DNA of 64,000 nt, from the NCBI RefSeq assembly GCF_000496695.1, contig NZ_BAUJ01000019.1:43010-107009 (forward strand). Reading direction: 5' to 3'. This DNA is from Vibrio halioticoli NBRC 102217. GTDB taxonomy: Bacteria > Pseudomonadota > Gammaproteobacteria > Enterobacterales > Vibrionaceae. Below are positions 25,442 through 35,286 of this stretch, piece after piece. Both the position numbers and the translations under genes were made by a program. Below the pieces are notes generated by a model, which did no database searches, had not been told where the DNA came from, and saw only the letters and a list, made by a program, of their open reading frames with translations. The stretch's first letter is position 1, and each line of letters opens with the position of its first letter.

Positions 25442-27064
25442 TCATTCTGAATACAACCCTTCAAGCTGTGGTAACGTCCAAAAATATGATGGATTCGAGT
25501 ATGAATCCTTACCTTTTGCGTTTTGTCTATATTCGGCTCTAACGAGAAAGCAGTGCTCTTCAGCTCTGGTAATCCCCACATAATGAAGGTTTGTATCTTG
25601 TTCTAGATTAGTGAACGTCTGTTCCCCCCAAGATTTTCCAGGTGTCAGATGAGGAAAAGACCATTCTTCTAGATCTAAGTGAAACACATACTTGAACTCC
25701 AGCCCTTTGGATTTATGAAGTGTCATGACCTGTACTTCATTTTCATCTTTTAATTTAAACTGCTTCAAAAATGATTCATCATGAACTTTCGATATTAGTG
25801 CTGTATCTGTAGATCTTGTATCTTTAATGCCAATTAAAGTGGCTAATTGGTTAAATTTATCAATCAACTCTTCCACAGTTTGATCATCTTTTAATTTTTG
25901 GATCATTGTTCTCAAGTTATTGATTGATAGTTTTTTTTGATCAATAGACTCGAAATAGGTATCAATTATGTCTTGCATCGTGGAAATCGCACCATATCGA
26001 TAAGATAATAAATCCGTATAAAAATCGGCACACTCGGTTGAAGCATGCTTATCAATAGGGTTGTCGTTATATAACCTATACTTGACGGTCATTCCATTAG
26101 CAATCATCTGTAAGGATTGCTCTTTTCTAGCTAATACACCAACATCTGATGCTTGTTTGATGTTGCCATCTTTGAGCAATGTATTAATGTAAGTAGATAT
26201 ACCGTTTCCTATACTTGTTAGATTACCTTGGAGGTAGGAGCGATGAACTCTGATATCGTCAGGGGCATGTTTTAACAACTGAGCATTGCTATCAATCAAT
26301 CGCTCAGCGTAATTGACGATAGAAGGGTGACAACGATGGTTCTTGTCAATAACGAAGTGCTTGAATCTTGGATCTGTTGTCAACGCCAAAAGTAGCTTTG
26401 AGTCACCACCACGAAACTCATAAATACTTTGCCATGAATCACCAACTGCGGTGGCAGTTAATCCTAACTGAAATAGCTCAACGAACAATTGATGTTGAGC
26501 AAAAGATGAATCTTGATACTCATCAATGTAGACGCTTGAATACCTTGCAGAAACATAACGCCTTGCTGCTAAAGAATTCTTGAGAACAAATAACGCTAGA
26601 GCCGCAAAAGAGTTCATCCACAAAATACCGTCATCGTATAAAGCTTTGAATCCAGGATCATTGACAATATCTGCTGTTGTTGGAGATTTATATTCTTGGT
26701 TTAAATACTCATTGTATGGACTAATTAACTTCTTCGTTGCTCTTAATTCTAAAGCTGGTGATCCCCAAATTCTCGGTAAGAATGGTAAAATAATTTCTTT
26801 GAAACAAAAACTATCGATTGTCCCAAAAAAGCTTGCTTTGGTGTCATGTGCATTCGAAGTGCATTTACGCTTCAGTTCTGCGCTCGCTTTTCGAGTATAT
26901 GTAATAGCAATGACACCTTTATAAGAAGGTAAATTTAGGGTGGATTGTCTAATTTTTTCGGTTACAACGGTTGTCTTTCCACTACCAGGACAAGCCGTAA
27001 TAATCATACTTCCATTGTAATCAATCGCCTCTTGTTGCTGCGCTGTTAGCTTAAACTGCTTCAT
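25442..27064 (-). CDS. gajB: UvrD/Rep-like helicase, GajB type
   Basis: 540 residues, superfamily 1A helicase. Walker A IITACPGSGKTTVV; motif Ia AITYTRKASAEL; motif II YIDEYQDSSFAQ; motif III AVGDSWQSIYEFRGG; motif V VMTLHKSKGLEFKYVF; motif VI LHYVGITRAEEHCF. It is shorter than UvrD, as expected of GajB (about 500 aa). It begins 4 bases after an OLD/TOPRIM gene on the same strand, the arrangement of the Gabija defence pair, in which GajB acts with the GajA nuclease complex. Confidence 0.8.
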   Translation of the reverse strand: MKQFKLTAQQQEAIDYNGSMIITACPGSGKTTVVTEKIRQSTLNLPSYKGVIAITYTRKASAELKRKCTSNAHDTKASFFGTIDSFCFKEIILPFLPRIWGSPALELRATKKLISPYNEYLNQEYKSPTTADIVNDPGFKALYDDGILWMNSFAALALFVLKNSLAARRYVSARYSSVYIDEYQDSSFAQHQLFVELFQLGLTATAVGDSWQSIYEFRGGDSKLLLALTTDPRFKHFVIDKNHRCHPSIVNYAERLIDSNAQLLKHAPDDIRVHRSYLQGNLTSIGNGISTYINTLLKDGNIKQASDVGVLARKEQSLQMIANGMTVKYRLYNDNPIDKHASTECADFYTDLLSYRYGAISTMQDIIDTYFESIDQKKLSINNLRTMIQKLKDDQTVEELIDKFNQLATLIGIKDTRSTDTALISKVHDESFLKQFKLKDENEVQVMTLHKSKGLEFKYVFHLDLEEWSFPHLTPGKSWGEQTFTNLEQDTNLHYVGITRAEEHCFLVRAEYRQNAKGKDSYSNPSYFWTLPQLEGLYSE

Positions 27065-27068
27065 AGCG

Positions 27069-28763
27069 TTACCTTACCATTTCCACTAATTTGTGTAGTG
27101 GTCTCGCCAAATCACCTGAAGTAATTGAAGCTAGATCGTTATCAATCTTTTTAAGCAACGGGTGCATTCTAAGTGCTTTTTTCCCCTGTAGGTACTTAAT
27201 AGCACCATTTGTATCACTTTTTCCTAATGCTTTAACTATTGACTCAGGAAGCTCTGTTACTAGATCAGTTTCTAGGTCTACTTTAGAAAGATAAATACCT
27301 TTACAATTCACTGCATCCGATACAATTCTCCAAGTACCATTATTAAACGCATCGGTAGGTGAAAGTTTAATATCACTATGCTTTAGTTTTGAGAGGTTAG
27401 CAGCGCTTAAACAACGATTAGCTCCTGCAAATTGCCACTGACTTTTACCTTTAATTTTGTTGATGTCGTTGTCAGTTCGCATAACCCAAGGAATGTTTAA
27501 AGCGTTTAATATTTGTACATATACAGAGAACGAAATGCCATCAACAGAGAGGATAGATAGATTTTTAAAATCTAAGTTTATTCCGATTTGCTTAGCTAAT
27601 TCATGATAAAAGAGCATCTCTGATGGACCTTCTACCAAAAACACGCCGTTAGAGAAGAAAGCCTCTGCTGGTAAGATACTCATTCTATAACTCATACTCT
27701 TCCAACTTTCCGCAATACATTGCGAACACCCATTACTAGCAGCTAGAGTTGAGTTTTTAAATGAAAGTAGGCGAACGATAGAATCTGGAGTGAAATTAGT
27801 AGCAATTTGAGGTGAGTGTGACGATATAATGGTCTGTCCAGGAAGCTCTTCAATCAAGTATGTCGCTAATTTACGCTGCTGATGAGGGTGGAGGTGGGCT
27901 TCAGGCTCTTCAACCACGTAAAAAACAACCTCGTGATCTATATCCTGTTCAATTATGCTTTTTGCTTTCCATAAAGCTAGCAGTATTTGATTGTTGCGTC
28001 CATCGCCACCAAGCATGACACTTTCGCCACCAGTGGATGCACCGAGCTGTAGTTTGTCAATAAAATCATTTACTTCTATAGCGCCAGTGTCAAGCTGAAC
28101 GGAATAATTTGAGTTATGGTATGCTAGTTTTTTTAGTTCACTGTTGATATCATCTGTTGCTGACTTAACATAGTTTAGTTTGGCAACTTTCCTATTTAAT
28201 TTTGCTAAATCAGTACTTATTTCTGTGAGTAAAGTTTCATCTTCTTGGCTATCGTTTTCATTTAGTACTTGTTGAGCAATACGAAGAAGTTGCTTCTTTT
28301 CTTTGGCGATAACACGATTTAAGTCTCGCTGTGACTGAATGTACTTTAGGTTAATGTACTTGAGGTAAAAGCGACTTGTGACTTCTTGTAAATCTTCTAG
28401 CGATTGACCAACCCATAGCTTGTAGCTGAGGTCTGACTTATTGGCCGTGTAGCGAAAAATTGTTTCTCCATTGTCATTTACATTACCTTTTAAAATCGAC
28501 AGAACAGCATCTTCTTTCACATCTTTAAAGGTTATTGTGATCTCTACATACTGAGAAGTGCCATCTAAACCAATGTGGAAGTCTAGCTCCGAGGGTTCAA
28601 TATCAGCTTCAGAAAGACTCTTATCTAATAATATGCGAAGAGAATGGAGCATATTACTTTTACCTATATCATTTGAACCAATGATTAACGTGCTTGAATT
28701 AAAATTGATTAAAGCATCATTGAAGTTTCTGAAGCCTTTGAGATGAAGAGATGAAATTTCCAA
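27069..28763 (-). CDS. gajA: OLD-family ATPase with TOPRIM nuclease domain, GajA type
   Basis: 564 residues. ABC-type ATPase half: Walker A IIGSNDIGKSNML (29-36), a coiled-coil-like insertion (about 130-210), signature/Walker B YVVEEPEAHLHPHQQRK and switch IISSHSPQIA. TOPRIM half: FLVEGPSEMLFYHELA (metal-binding Glu) and MRTDNDINK (DxD). Length and domain order match GajA (about 580 aa), which nicks DNA when nucleotide levels fall. First gene of a four-gene minus-strand operon gajA-gajB-DUF262-DUF262. Other OLD-UvrD pairs exist, so Gabija is the best but not the only reading. Confidence 0.8.
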   Translation of the reverse strand: MEISSLHLKGFRNFNDALINFNSSTLIIGSNDIGKSNMLHSLRILLDKSLSEADIEPSELDFHIGLDGTSQYVEITITFKDVKEDAVLSILKGNVNDNGETIFRYTANKSDLSYKLWVGQSLEDLQEVTSRFYLKYINLKYIQSQRDLNRVIAKEKKQLLRIAQQVLNENDSQEDETLLTEISTDLAKLNRKVAKLNYVKSATDDINSELKKLAYHNSNYSVQLDTGAIEVNDFIDKLQLGASTGGESVMLGGDGRNNQILLALWKAKSIIEQDIDHEVVFYVVEEPEAHLHPHQQRKLATYLIEELPGQTIISSHSPQIATNFTPDSIVRLLSFKNSTLAASNGCSQCIAESWKSMSYRMSILPAEAFFSNGVFLVEGPSEMLFYHELAKQIGINLDFKNLSILSVDGISFSVYVQILNALNIPWVMRTDNDINKIKGKSQWQFAGANRCLSAANLSKLKHSDIKLSPTDAFNNGTWRIVSDAVNCKGIYLSKVDLETDLVTELPESIVKALGKSDTNGAIKYLQGKKALRMHPLLKKIDNDLASITSGDLARPLHKLVEMVR

Positions 28764-29152
28764 TTGAGTTTCCTTTAATTTATAGGTCTAGAGTAAGGTC
28801 AGGTAGGTTTAGAAAACATTAAGTCTTCCTTTAAGCTGACGCTTCATATTCGTTAGCTGTTGATTTCGATATTTCCCCATCGCTCTTCGTGTTAGGGGAG
28901 CAACTCTGGAAAGTCCTGTCCTGCCTTAGCTAAAAACCAATTTTTCATAGTAAGTCCATTCTTTTATAAAGCTTCATCTTAAGATCAAGCTCTATCTCTA
29001 AGGCGATACGTCTTGACTGTTCTTATGTTTTTATAATTTGTTGTTTTTTAAGATTTTTATCGTTTCTATGTTACATAGCGCAAATGGACATTTCAACCTG
29101 TTTGAGATACGATGTTTGGTAATTAAAGTCAGATTATGATGAGAAATAAAAA
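28764..29152. other. Divergent intergenic region between Gabija-like and type I restriction operons
   Basis: Must hold promoters for gajA (-) and hsdM (+). Between about 28830 and 28945 a minus-strand frame of 38 codons without a good start remains open, followed upstream by a stop; it may be a gene relic but matches nothing I know. No operator recognised. Confidence 0.4.
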
Positions 29153-30700
29153 ATGGTTAAAAACGTTGGTGACAAAGAGTTTTTTGACACGTTGTGGGAA
29201 TCAGCCGTTGCGTTACGTGGTGCATTGCAGCCTTCTGAATACAAGCACCCTGTGCTTGCTCTTCTATTCTTTAAATATGTTAGCGATTCCTTTGTAGAAT
29301 TCCGTGAAGATGCTCAAGAATGGGTAAAAGATGAAGACCATGAGTTTTTTGAGATGAACTTGGAAGACCGTGATTTGTACGAAGCTGGGAACATCTTTTG
29401 GGTTCCAGAAATTGCACGTTGGGAATACTTAGTTGATAACGCTAAACAAACTAATTACGCAAAAGTACTTGATGACGCCTCAAAAGCGATTGAAGAGCAC
29501 AACCCTGAGTTAAAAGGCATGCTTTACCGTGGTTTTGGTCTTCTTAAAATCCCTTCAAGTAAATTAGGTGAGTTGGTTGATTTGCTTAGCTCCTTAAGCT
29601 TCACGAACAGTGAACATCGATCTGCTGATGTTCTGGGTTTGGCGTATGAATATTTCCTTGGGCAATTCGCTCTTGCCGAAGGTGCTGATGCAGGTGCATT
29701 TTTTACATCTGAATCTATCGTTAAAACGCTTGTAGAAATCATTGCCCCAACACGAGGTATTTTATACGAACCAGCTATCGGCTCTGGCGGCATGGTTGCA
29801 TGGTCTGAGAAGTTCATGGAGCGTAATGGCGGTGAACGTGGCGATATAAGTGTTTACGGTCAAGAATACACTCATACCACTTGGAAAATGGCAGCGATGA
29901 ACCTGCTGATCCGAGGTCTTGATTTTGACCTAGGTGAAGAGAATGCCGATACACTTCTAAATGATTTACACAAAGACGTTCGCGCTGATTACATCCTAGC
30001 TAACCCGCCATTCAACCAAGAAAAGTGGGGCGCAAGCAAAGTTGCCAATGATGTACGTTGGAAATGGGGTACACCAACTGATAGCAACGCTAACTATGCT
30101 TGGATGCAACATATGTTGTACCACCTGAATGAAACAGGTCGTGCAGGCGTGGTAATGGCGAACGGTGCGATGACTTCAACAGCAAACACTGAAGGTGATA
30201 TCCGTAAAGCTATCATCGAAGATGATCTAGTTGAATGTATGGTTGCTCTGCCACCAAAGTTGTTCATTAATACACAAATTCCTTCTTGTATCTTCATCTA
30301 CAACAAAGACAAGAAGCGTAAAGGTGAAACACTATTCATCGATGCTCGTCATCTAGGTCGCCTAGAGACTCGTGCTCAACTTGTTTTTGATGATGAACAC
30401 ATCATGGAAATCTCACAAGCGTACCATGCGTGGGCGAAGACTGAATTTGCTGAAAAAGACAGTAAATATGTTGATATTCCAGGCTTTTGTAAGTCAGCAA
30501 AATTGGAAGATATTCAAAAAACAGGTTTTGTCCTTTCTCCTGGTCGTTATGTGGGTGCTGCTGAAGTTGAGGAAGACGAAGCATCATACCAAGAAGATAT
30601 GGCAATTTTAACTGAACAACTATCAGGGCAAATTGCTAAGTCTGTGACTTTTGATGAGCAAATCAAGGCTTCGCTTGCGGAGGTTGGGTATGACATCTGA
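29153..30700 (+). CDS. hsdM: Type I restriction-modification DNA methyltransferase subunit
   Basis: 515 residues. N-terminal HsdM helical domain (FDTLWESAVALRGALQPSEYKHPVLALLFFKYVSD), SAM-binding motif I ILYEPAIGSGGMVAW and catalytic NPPF in YILANPPFNQEKWG, the adenine-N6 methyltransferase signature. It methylates the site chosen by HsdS and is also part of the cutting complex. The 3' end overlaps hsdS by 11 bases. Confidence 0.93.
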   Translation: MVKNVGDKEFFDTLWESAVALRGALQPSEYKHPVLALLFFKYVSDSFVEFREDAQEWVKDEDHEFFEMNLEDRDLYEAGNIFWVPEIARWEYLVDNAKQTNYAKVLDDASKAIEEHNPELKGMLYRGFGLLKIPSSKLGELVDLLSSLSFTNSEHRSADVLGLAYEYFLGQFALAEGADAGAFFTSESIVKTLVEIIAPTRGILYEPAIGSGGMVAWSEKFMERNGGERGDISVYGQEYTHTTWKMAAMNLLIRGLDFDLGEENADTLLNDLHKDVRADYILANPPFNQEKWGASKVANDVRWKWGTPTDSNANYAWMQHMLYHLNETGRAGVVMANGAMTSTANTEGDIRKAIIEDDLVECMVALPPKLFINTQIPSCIFIYNKDKKRKGETLFIDARHLGRLETRAQLVFDDEHIMEISQAYHAWAKTEFAEKDSKYVDIPGFCKSAKLEDIQKTGFVLSPGRYVGAAEVEEDEASYQEDMAILTEQLSGQIAKSVTFDEQIKASLAEVGYDI

Positions 30701-31988
30701 TATTAGTCGCATTAATCTTGAAGATGCAGTCGAAGCATTGATAGATTATCGTGGGAAAACACCTAAGAAAACCACATCAGGTGTGCCATTAATTACTGCT
30801 AAAGTTATAAAAAATGGTGAGATATTAGAACCCAATGAGTTTATCGCACCAGAAAATTATGATTCTTGGATGGTTCGAGGCTTACCAAAAGTTGGTGATG
30901 TTGTTCTAACCGTAGAAGCTCCACTTGGACAAGTCGCACAATTAACTGATAGTCATGTGGCACTCGCTCAACGTGTTGTGACATTGCGTGGTAAACAAGG
31001 TGTTTTGGACAACACGTATCTAAAATACTTACTTATGTCATCTAAGATGCAAGCTGCTTTAGATGGTCGATCCTCAGGTTCAACAGTAAAAGGAATCAAG
31101 CAGAGCGAGCTTAGAAAAATCGAGCTAGAGCTTCCTACTATTGAAAAGCAGGTGAAAGTGGCTTCAATTCTGGGTTCTTTGGATGATGCTATCTCTAACA
31201 ACAAAGCCATGAACCAAACCCTCGAAAAGATCGCCCAGCGCATCTTCAAATCATGGTTTATCGACTTTGACCCAGTAAAAGCGAACAAAGAAGGCGTGCT
31301 TTTTGATGGTCTGTCGCCTGAGATTCAAGCTTTGTTTCCAAGTGAATTTGAAAGCTCTGAGTTGGGGATGATTCCGAAGGGCTGGAATATCGAGCCTCTC
31401 TCTAGCCTTATTAACATCAACCCTAAGAGAACCATTAAGAAAGGGACTGTAACTCATCATATTGATATGAAAGTCCTCCCAACATCATCAATGAGTATTG
31501 ATGGCGTTAGTTCTAAAGAATTTAAATCAGGTACTAAGTTCATCAACCATGACACTTTGCTCGCACGTATTACTCCCTGTTTAGAAAACGGAAAAACGGC
31601 TTACGTAAATTGTATTCCTGGAAATGATATTGCTTGGGGATCAACGGAGTTTATAGTTATGAACCCTAAAAATGAATACACTAGGGAATATGCATATCTA
31701 TTAGCAAGAAGCGATGAATTAAGAGCTTATGCTATCAAAAATATGACAGGTACAAGTGGCAGACAACGTGTGAGTGGCGCGTTAATTGGGGAGTATCAAA
31801 TTCCCCAGCCTGATGAAAACGTAATTAAAGCTTTTCATAAAATAACAGCGTCTTTGTTTGCAAAGATTTCATCAAACACTGAAAACTCTGTTGCGCTGGA
31901 AAAAATTCGTGATCTATTACTCCCAAAATTGATCTCAGGTCAAATTTCTGTAGGTGAGGCTAAACAGGAGTTTGCAGAAGCGGTATAA
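30690..31988 (+). CDS. hsdS: Type I restriction-modification specificity subunit
   Basis: 432 residues from the ATG at 30690, with CGGAGG 7 bases upstream inside hsdM; an ATG at 30651 would add 13 basic residues and is unlikely. Two target-recognition domains (about 1-150 and 215-390) are each followed by a conserved helical spacer; the central one reads VASILGSLDDAISNNKAMNQTLEKIAQRIFKSWFIDFDPVKAN and the distal one ends LLLPKLISGQISVGEA. The recognition sequence is bipartite and cannot be read from the protein. Central conserved bases are slightly more GC-rich than the recognition domains, as in modular hsdS genes. Confidence 0.9.
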   Translation: MTSDISRINLEDAVEALIDYRGKTPKKTTSGVPLITAKVIKNGEILEPNEFIAPENYDSWMVRGLPKVGDVVLTVEAPLGQVAQLTDSHVALAQRVVTLRGKQGVLDNTYLKYLLMSSKMQAALDGRSSGSTVKGIKQSELRKIELELPTIEKQVKVASILGSLDDAISNNKAMNQTLEKIAQRIFKSWFIDFDPVKANKEGVLFDGLSPEIQALFPSEFESSELGMIPKGWNIEPLSSLININPKRTIKKGTVTHHIDMKVLPTSSMSIDGVSSKEFKSGTKFINHDTLLARITPCLENGKTAYVNCIPGNDIAWGSTEFIVMNPKNEYTREYAYLLARSDELRAYAIKNMTGTSGRQRVSGALIGEYQIPQPDENVIKAFHKITASLFAKISSNTENSVALEKIRDLLLPKLISGQISVGEAKQEFAEAV

Positions 31989-31996
31989 CTAGAAGA

Positions 31997-32020
31997 CCTA
32001 GCTCTCGTCAGAGGGCTAGG
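31997..32020 (+). promoter_or_regulatory. Hairpin between hsdS and hsdR
   Basis: CCTAGCTCTC (31997-32006) pairs with GAGGGCTAGG (32011-32020) over 10 base pairs with a GTCA tetraloop. No T-run follows, so it is more likely an mRNA processing/stabilising or attenuating hairpin than a terminator; it could keep HsdR below HsdM. Confidence 0.45.
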
Positions 32021-32070
32021 CTTATTACTATTTAGAACAATAAAAACAATAACAAAGAATAGATATAACA

Positions 32071-35000
32071 ATGAAAATAACTGAAGAAATGCTAGAAGAC
32101 CATTGTATGGTCTGGTTTAACCAAATAGGCTACCAAACCATCAACGGTAGCGAACTAGAGCCTACAGGTGGTACACCAGAGCGAGAATCGCTATCGGATG
32201 TCGTGCTTAAACCTCGTTTGCGTCAGGCTCTTATTGATATCAATGGACACCTTCCTGAAGTTTGTATTGACACAGCTATAGACATCTTACTTACCACCGT
32301 ACCGTCTACCGAGCGTGCTAACCATATTTTTCACCGTCAATTAATCGAAGGCATTCAAGTCGATTACGAAGATGAAGATGGTCAGCCTGTCGGTGATAGA
32401 GTCATGCTCGTTGATTTCGAGAATGAAGATAACGACTGGTTAGCAATCCGTCAGTTCTCAGTCAACGGTGTGACAAATGGCGAAGTGGACAATCGTAGAC
32501 CTGATATTGTCGTTTTCCTGAATGGCTTACCAATATCGGTTCTAGAGCTTAAAAATCCTGCTGATACTAAAGCTGATGTGTGGCGTGCTTACAACCAAGT
32601 ACAAACTTACAAGAGTGCAATTAAAGACCTATTTATCTTTAATGAATCATTGATCATTTCAGATGGTACTGAGGCTTATATCGGTTCTTTAACTGCTGAT
32701 CGTGATCGCTTTACACCTTGGAGAACCATTGATGGCTCTCGTGATGATACAGAAGATACGTTAGCCCTAGAAGTAATGGTACGTGGATTCTTTAATCAAG
32801 AGCTGCTGCTTGATTATTTTCAATACTACATTTCGTATGAAGTTGATGTCGAAAAGGTGGTTAAGAAAATCGCTGGTTATCACCAATTCCACGGTGTACG
32901 AGCTGCGGTAGAAAGCACTATTCGAGCGACAAGGCACGATGGTGATCAACGTTGCGGTGTTTACTGGCATACGCAAGGCTCTGGTAAGTCTCTGTCGATG
33001 ACGTTCTACAGTGCGAAGCTGATGGCTTCTCCTTCAATGAATAATCCAACGATTGTCGTTGTTACTGACCGTAATGACTTAGATGAGCAGTTGTTCGAAA
33101 CATTCTCGGAAAATGCGGAGCTTTTAAATGATACGCCAGTACAAGCCAAAGATAGAGATCATTTGATTGATCTGCTCAACAATCGTCAAGCAGGCGGCAT
33201 TATCTTTACAACAATGCAAAAGTTCTCACCACCTAAAGGCGAAACTCGCTGTAAACCACTCACAGAACGTCATAATATCGTTGTAGCGGCAGATGAAGCC
33301 CATCGTACTCAATATGGCTTAAAAGCTCGTGTAGACAAGAAGACGAGCGAAATGAAGTATGGTTACGCTCAACACCTGAGAGACTCGTTACCTAATGCAG
33401 GCTTCATCGGTTTTACTGGTACACCTATCGAGATGGAAGATAAGGATACTCGTGTGGTCTTCGGTGAAGATGTCTCTGTATATGATATTGAACAGGCTCA
33501 GAAGGATGGTGCAACAAAGCCACTCTATTATGAGAGTCGCCTTATCAAGCTAGATATGGATAAAAACACCACAGAAGAAGACGTTGACCAAAAAGTTGAT
33601 GATCTTGTGTCTGAATATGATGAAGATGATCAAGCTAAAACTAAGTCTCGTAATGCAGCTTTAGAAGCGCTTATCTGTGCGGAAGACCGAGTTGAACGCC
33701 TTGTTAAAGATATGCTCAATCACTTTGCTGATCGTGAAGAAACGTCACTATCTAAGGCGATGATGGTTTGCATCAGTCGAGAAGCCTGCGTTCAGGTTTA
33801 CGATAAAATTGCAGAGCTAAAACCTGAATGGGCTGATGGCGATCCTGAAAAGGGTTGCATGAAAGTGATCATGACAGGGACTTCTGACGATCCTGAGAAA
33901 TACCAGAAACACATTCACAAGAAGCCTATTCAGAAGAAAATTGCTAAGCGAGTTAAGAACCCTAATGATGAGCTTAAGTTGGTCATCGTTTGTGATATGT
34001 GGCTAACTGGTTTTGATGCTCCTTGTTTAAATACCATGTATATCGACAAGCCGCTGAAAGGACATAACTTAATGCAGGCAATTGCCCGTGTTAACCGTGT
34101 GTTCCGAGACAAAGAAGGTGGTCTAATAGTTGATTATCTAGGTATTGCGCCTGAGCTACGCAATGCTATTGCCAACTACACAGCAAGCGGTAATGGTTCT
34201 CCAACCATTGATTTAAGTGAAGCAATGGCTGTGACAAAGACTAAGTTAGATGTTTGTCGTGGCATCATGCATGGTTTTGATTACAGTGATTTTAAAACTA
34301 ATACACTAGGACTGCTAGCAGGTGCTATGAACCATGTTCTTAAACTAGAAGATGGTAAAAAGCGCTTTGATAAAGCGGCTTTGTCTCTATCTAAAGCTTT
34401 CAGTCTCTGCTCTAGCATGGACGAAGCTAAAGAAATCAAAGAAGAAATTGCCTTTTTCGAGACTCTGCGTGCTGCGATTAAAAAATCTACCACATCAAAG
34501 CAGCGTATGTCTGATGAGAAGGTTCAAACAGCTCTAAGGCAGGTTGTTTCTGAGACTATCGTATCTGGCGATATTGTTGATGTATTCGATTCAGCAGGCT
34601 TAAACAAGCCAAATATCAGCATTCTAGATGATGAGTTCTTAGCTGAAGTGGAGAAAAGCGAGCACAAGAGCTTAGCTGTTGAAATGCTTAAAAAGCTTAT
34701 CCAAGATGAGATAAAAACTCGTACTGTTAAGAACGCTGTAGCTTACAAGACCTTCTCAGAAATGTTACGCAATTCACTTGATAAGTACCGTAATCGCTCA
34801 GTAGAAACTAGCGTGGTAATCGAAGAGCTGATCAAACTTGCAAAAGAATTGAGAGAATCAGCAGATCGTGGTGAAGATCTAGACCTTACAAAAGAAGAGT
34901 TAGCGTTCTTTGATGCACTTTGTTCGAATGAATCTGCTCGTGAAGCGATGAAGCAGGAAGATATCTTAACAATTGCTCGCAAACTTGCCGAGGAAATTCG

Positions 35001-35157
35001 TAAAAGCGCTCAGCCAGATTGGGCTAAACGTAAAAACTTGCGAGCTAAGATGCGCCTCAAAATTAAGCAGATATTGAAACGTACTGGCTACCCGCCAGAT
35101 GAGCAAGCCGATGCAGTTGAACTTGTGTTAGAGCAAGCTGAGCTAGTGAATCCTTAA
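32071..35157 (+). CDS. hsdR: Type I restriction endonuclease, motor and nuclease subunit
   Basis: 1028 residues. N-terminal PD-(D/E)xK nuclease: RRPDIVVFLNGLPISVLELKN. Superfamily 2 translocase: Walker A YWHTQGSGKSLSM, DEAH box VVAADEAHRTQYG, GFTGTPIE, and motif VI MQAIARVNRVF. The C-terminal helical region binds the methylase. Complete, so with hsdM and hsdS the system should be active. 82 bases separate it from hsdS, with a hairpin between. Confidence 0.93.
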   Translation: MKITEEMLEDHCMVWFNQIGYQTINGSELEPTGGTPERESLSDVVLKPRLRQALIDINGHLPEVCIDTAIDILLTTVPSTERANHIFHRQLIEGIQVDYEDEDGQPVGDRVMLVDFENEDNDWLAIRQFSVNGVTNGEVDNRRPDIVVFLNGLPISVLELKNPADTKADVWRAYNQVQTYKSAIKDLFIFNESLIISDGTEAYIGSLTADRDRFTPWRTIDGSRDDTEDTLALEVMVRGFFNQELLLDYFQYYISYEVDVEKVVKKIAGYHQFHGVRAAVESTIRATRHDGDQRCGVYWHTQGSGKSLSMTFYSAKLMASPSMNNPTIVVVTDRNDLDEQLFETFSENAELLNDTPVQAKDRDHLIDLLNNRQAGGIIFTTMQKFSPPKGETRCKPLTERHNIVVAADEAHRTQYGLKARVDKKTSEMKYGYAQHLRDSLPNAGFIGFTGTPIEMEDKDTRVVFGEDVSVYDIEQAQKDGATKPLYYESRLIKLDMDKNTTEEDVDQKVDDLVSEYDEDDQAKTKSRNAALEALICAEDRVERLVKDMLNHFADREETSLSKAMMVCISREACVQVYDKIAELKPEWADGDPEKGCMKVIMTGTSDDPEKYQKHIHKKPIQKKIAKRVKNPNDELKLVIVCDMWLTGFDAPCLNTMYIDKPLKGHNLMQAIARVNRVFRDKEGGLIVDYLGIAPELRNAIANYTASGNGSPTIDLSEAMAVTKTKLDVCRGIMHGFDYSDFKTNTLGLLAGAMNHVLKLEDGKKRFDKAALSLSKAFSLCSSMDEAKEIKEEIAFFETLRAAIKKSTTSKQRMSDEKVQTALRQVVSETIVSGDIVDVFDSAGLNKPNISILDDEFLAEVEKSEHKSLAVEMLKKLIQDEIKTRTVKNAVAYKTFSEMLRNSLDKYRNRSVETSVVIEELIKLAKELRESADRGEDLDLTKEELAFFDALCSNESAREAMKQEDILTIARKLAEEIRKSAQPDWAKRKNLRAKMRLKIKQILKRTGYPPDEQADAVELVLEQAELVNP

Positions 35158-35260
35158 CTTTAAGAGTAGCTACATAGAATATCGAAACAATTTCTATTCT
35201 ATACTATGACAAACTCTTGTAATCATGAGTTGAGATATTGATGTTGGAATGAAAGATTAA

Positions 35261-35286
35261 AAGTGTGATTTCTACGAATCACACTT
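35261..35286. terminator. Terminator at the end of the 35272-35799 gene
   Basis: AAGTGTGATT (35261-35270) pairs perfectly with AATCACACTT (35277-35286) around TCTACG. On the plus strand a short T-run (TGTTTT) follows; it overlaps the stop codon of the minus-strand gene and may serve hsdR from the other side. Confidence 0.55.

Noticed and set aside
28830..28945. Small minus-strand gene before gajA
   Set aside because: No good start codon or ribosome site and stops in adjoining frames; at most a relic.
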